Source: Chloroflexota bacterium (GTDB taxonomy: Bacteria > Chloroflexota > Anaerolineae > Aggregatilineales > Phototrophicaceae). From it: a DNA stretch of 49,581 nucleotides. Positions 48,153-49,581 of this stretch are shown one piece after another (the first letter of the stretch is position 1; each line of letters opens with the position of its first letter). The notes beneath the pieces are model-generated. The model saw only the letters and a program-made list of their open reading frames with translations, was not told the origin of the DNA and ran no database searches. Both the position numbers and the translations under genes were made by a program. The stretch is taken from NCBI GenBank assembly GCA_028875185.1, contig JAPPFH010000135.1, positions 1 to 49,581 of the forward strand. Reading direction: 5' to 3'.

Positions 48153-49331
48153 ATGACGATTTTGGATAAAGCCAACGAGATGCAAGATCAATTGGTCGAA
48201 TGGCGGCGCGATTTTCACATGCACCCGGAGCTCGGCTTTGAGGAGCGGCGGACATCGCGGCTGGTGGCGGAATCGCTGCGCGCGATGGGCATCGAGATTG
48301 AGGTCGGCGTGGCTGGAACCGGCGTCGTGGCGCGGATTGGGGAAGGGCGCCCGGCGGTCGGCATCCGCGCTGATATGGACGCGCTGCCGATAAATGAAGC
48401 CAACGATGTTCCCTACAAGTCACAAACCCCCGGTCTGATGCACGCCTGCGGCCACGATGCGCATACGTCTATGCTGCTGGGCGTCGCCAAACTGCTCACT
48501 GACTTGCCCGACCGGCCCGCGGGCGAGATTCGCTTGCTGTTCCAGCCGAGCGAAGAGAAATGGCGGCAGGAAGACGGGCATAGCGGCGGCAGCCTGATGG
48601 TCGAAGAAAAGGCGCTGGACGGGCTGGACGCGGTGATCGCCTGTCATGTGTCCAGCGGCCAGCCTGTCGGCGAGGTTCGGGTCTGCGATGGCATGTCCAT
48701 GGCGGCGCCCGATTCCTTCGAAGCGAAGATCATCGGCGAAGGCACGCATGGGGCGTCGCCGAATTTCGGCTTGGATCCCATCTGGCTGGCGGCGCAGGTC
48801 ATCAACGCGCTGCAGGCGATCCGCTCGCGCCGGCGCGACCCCACCGAGCGCTCGGTCGTATCCATCGGCACAATCCATGCGGGTATCGCCGAAAACGTGA
48901 TCCCCAACGAGGTCGTCATGACGGGGACGATACGCACATTCGAGCAGGAAGCGCGCGAAGAGATCCATCGCCTGGTGGAAGAAGCGTTTGCGCTGGCGCG
49001 GCACTTCGGCGGCGATTACGAATTGAGCGTCTCAACCGGGTATCCACCACTGTGGAATGACCCAGGCGTGGCCGCGCTGATCCGGACGGTTGGCGCCGAA
49101 TTGCTGGGTGAAGACATGGCGGGCGAGGGCGAGCCGATCATGGCCGGCGAGGACTTCGCTTACATGGCGCGGAAGGCGCCGGGCGCGATGCTGCGCTTGG
49201 GCGCGCAGCTAGATGAGCGCAATCGGCCGCATCACAGCCCCATCTTTGATATTCATGAGGGCTGCTTGCCGGTTGGCGTCGGCGTCATGGCGGAGAGCGC
49301 GCTGCGCCTACTGCGGCAGCACGGCGGCTAG
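48153..49331 (+). CDS. M20-family amidohydrolase/aminoacylase
   Basis: A zinc or manganese hydrolase of N-acyl amino acids or related amides. The 392-residue protein has [14 protein letters not shown] (18-31), [13 protein letters not shown] (70-82), the metal-ligand block [17 protein letters not shown] (94-110, with Cys99 and His101), LFQPSEEK and the dimerisation domain. The C-terminal [16 protein letters not shown] and HSPIFDIHE follow. The cysteine ligand marks the IAA-amino acid hydrolase/hippurate hydrolase subgroup. AGGGA precedes the ATG. Confidence 0.94.
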   Translation: MTILDKANEMQDQLVEWRRDFHMHPELGFEERRTSRLVAESLRAMGIEIEVGVAGTGVVARIGEGRPAVGIRADMDALPINEANDVPYKSQTPGLMHACGHDAHTSMLLGVAKLLTDLPDRPAGEIRLLFQPSEEKWRQEDGHSGGSLMVEEKALDGLDAVIACHVSSGQPVGEVRVCDGMSMAAPDSFEAKIIGEGTHGASPNFGLDPIWLAAQVINALQAIRSRRRDPTERSVVSIGTIHAGIAENVIPNEVVMTGTIRTFEQEAREEIHRLVEEAFALARHFGGDYELSVSTGYPPLWNDPGVAALIRTVGAELLGEDMAGEGEPIMAGEDFAYMARKAPGAMLRLGAQLDERNRPHHSPIFDIHEGCLPVGVGVMAESALRLLRQHGG

Positions 49332-49361
49332 GGCGCCTGCGCCACCGGCGCCCTCTAAGGC

Positions 49362-49530
49362 TTGTCCGGTACTGGGCTAAGCTGCCTCGCCGATTACACC
49401 CCATCCCCCCATCCCCCTTCCCCAGCAAGCTAAGGAAGGGGGAGCACTCTTGCCGGGCGCTCGGAAGTACAGATTTCTGTCTGTTATGGCGCCCCAATAT
49501 CCCAATTCTGCCGTCGAGTCACCCTTCCTA
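49362..49530. repeat. Truncated inverted copy of the MITE-like element
   Basis: This matches the reverse complement of 34115-34283 with one substitution and a one-base change near the breakpoint. The 13-bp terminal repeat TTGTCCGGTACTG is at 49362-49374. The match ends at about 49526-49530, where the sequence switches to the window-terminal inverted repeat, so about 70 bases including the other terminus are missing. Confidence 0.9.
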
Positions 49531-49531
49531 G

Positions 49532-49581
49532 GTGTATAGTATCGTGTTATCATGGTGTTATCTCTAAGTGCGACAAGGAGG
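49532..49581. repeat. Right copy of 50-bp window-terminal inverted repeat
   Basis: Exact reverse complement of 6-55. It abuts the truncated MITE-like copy and ends the window. Confidence 0.9.

Noticed and set aside
1-49581. Circular replicon indicated by matching ends
   Set aside because: The matching ends are inverted, not direct, so they do not support circular closure.
1-49581. Linear replicon with telomere-like terminal inverted repeats
   Set aside because: The repeat is only 50 bp, the inner sequences at the two ends are unrelated, and the gene content is ordinary chromosome. A repeat-bounded contig is simpler.

Overview
The window looks like a complete contig from the chromosome of an aerobic, GC-rich bacterium, most likely an uncultured member of the Chloroflexota (Anaerolineae-like). 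This is inferred from gene content: a bacterial Elp3, a DUF6391 protein, a YvcK/CofD-family protein, a caa3-type oxidase locus with extra membrane proteins, and the arrangement tRNA-Thr, tRNA-Tyr, tRNA-Thr, rpmG, tRNA-Trp, secE, nusG, rplK, rplA. There is no rRNA, CRISPR array, phage module or recognisable transposase gene.

Layout. 0.1-4.8 kb: efp, a DUF2142-type membrane glycosyltransferase, yvcK and rmuC. 4.9-11.5 kb: succinate dehydrogenase with a fused SdhC-SdhD anchor, sdhA, a small membrane ORF and sdhB, then a membrane-anchored coiled-coil protein and a 3-hydroxyacyl-CoA dehydrogenase. 11.6-15.2 kb: tandem promoters, four tRNAs and the secE-nusG-rplK-rplA block. 15.3-19 kb: msrA, rsmA/ksgA, a UPF0316 protein and a GT-C glycosyltransferase whose frame breaks at a C12 tract. 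19-21.4 kb: a 1148-bp tandem duplication of osmC and a Uma2 gene, which also made an in-frame OsmC::CtaF chimera. 21.3-27.3 kb: a minus-strand A2-type caa3 cytochrome c oxidase operon (ctaC, ctaD, a divergent COX3-like gene, an unknown membrane protein, ctaE, ctaF). 27.5-33.8 kb: a MecA-like lipoprotein PBP, a SAM methyltransferase and mutS2. 33.8-34.5 kb: a gene-free block of nested repeats. 34.5-41.9 kb: a ChbG/YdjC deacetylase with a dual-specificity phosphatase, a DUF6391 protein, holA, a dead-Mrr / small TM protein / intact Mrr trio, cobU-cobS, a DUF1697 protein and a KDPG aldolase. 42.2-49.3 kb: a PQQ-type sugar dehydrogenase with a DDAH-like hydrolase, elp3, a thrombospondin-type-3 protein, a nitrilase and an M20 amidohydrolase.

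How it fits together: the SDH complex feeds electrons to the quinone pool and the caa3 oxidase is a terminal oxidase, so this is a respiring heterotroph. The 3-hydroxyacyl-CoA dehydrogenase, KDPG aldolase, sugar dehydrogenase, nitrilase and amidohydrolase fit organic-carbon and organic-nitrogen use. The rest is largely translation, envelope and DNA maintenance.

The least ordinary content is structural. Four copies of a 33-bp core sit inside or beside two different palindromic repeat families. A 237-bp MITE-like element has 13-bp terminal inverted repeats and a truncated second copy near the window end. A 50-bp perfect inverted repeat joins the two window ends. The tandem duplication is identical except for five differences packed around its junction. 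The best candidate for an undescribed protein system is the Mrr trio at 37.6-39.4 kb, in which a paralogue that has lost its nuclease residues sits next to an intact one.
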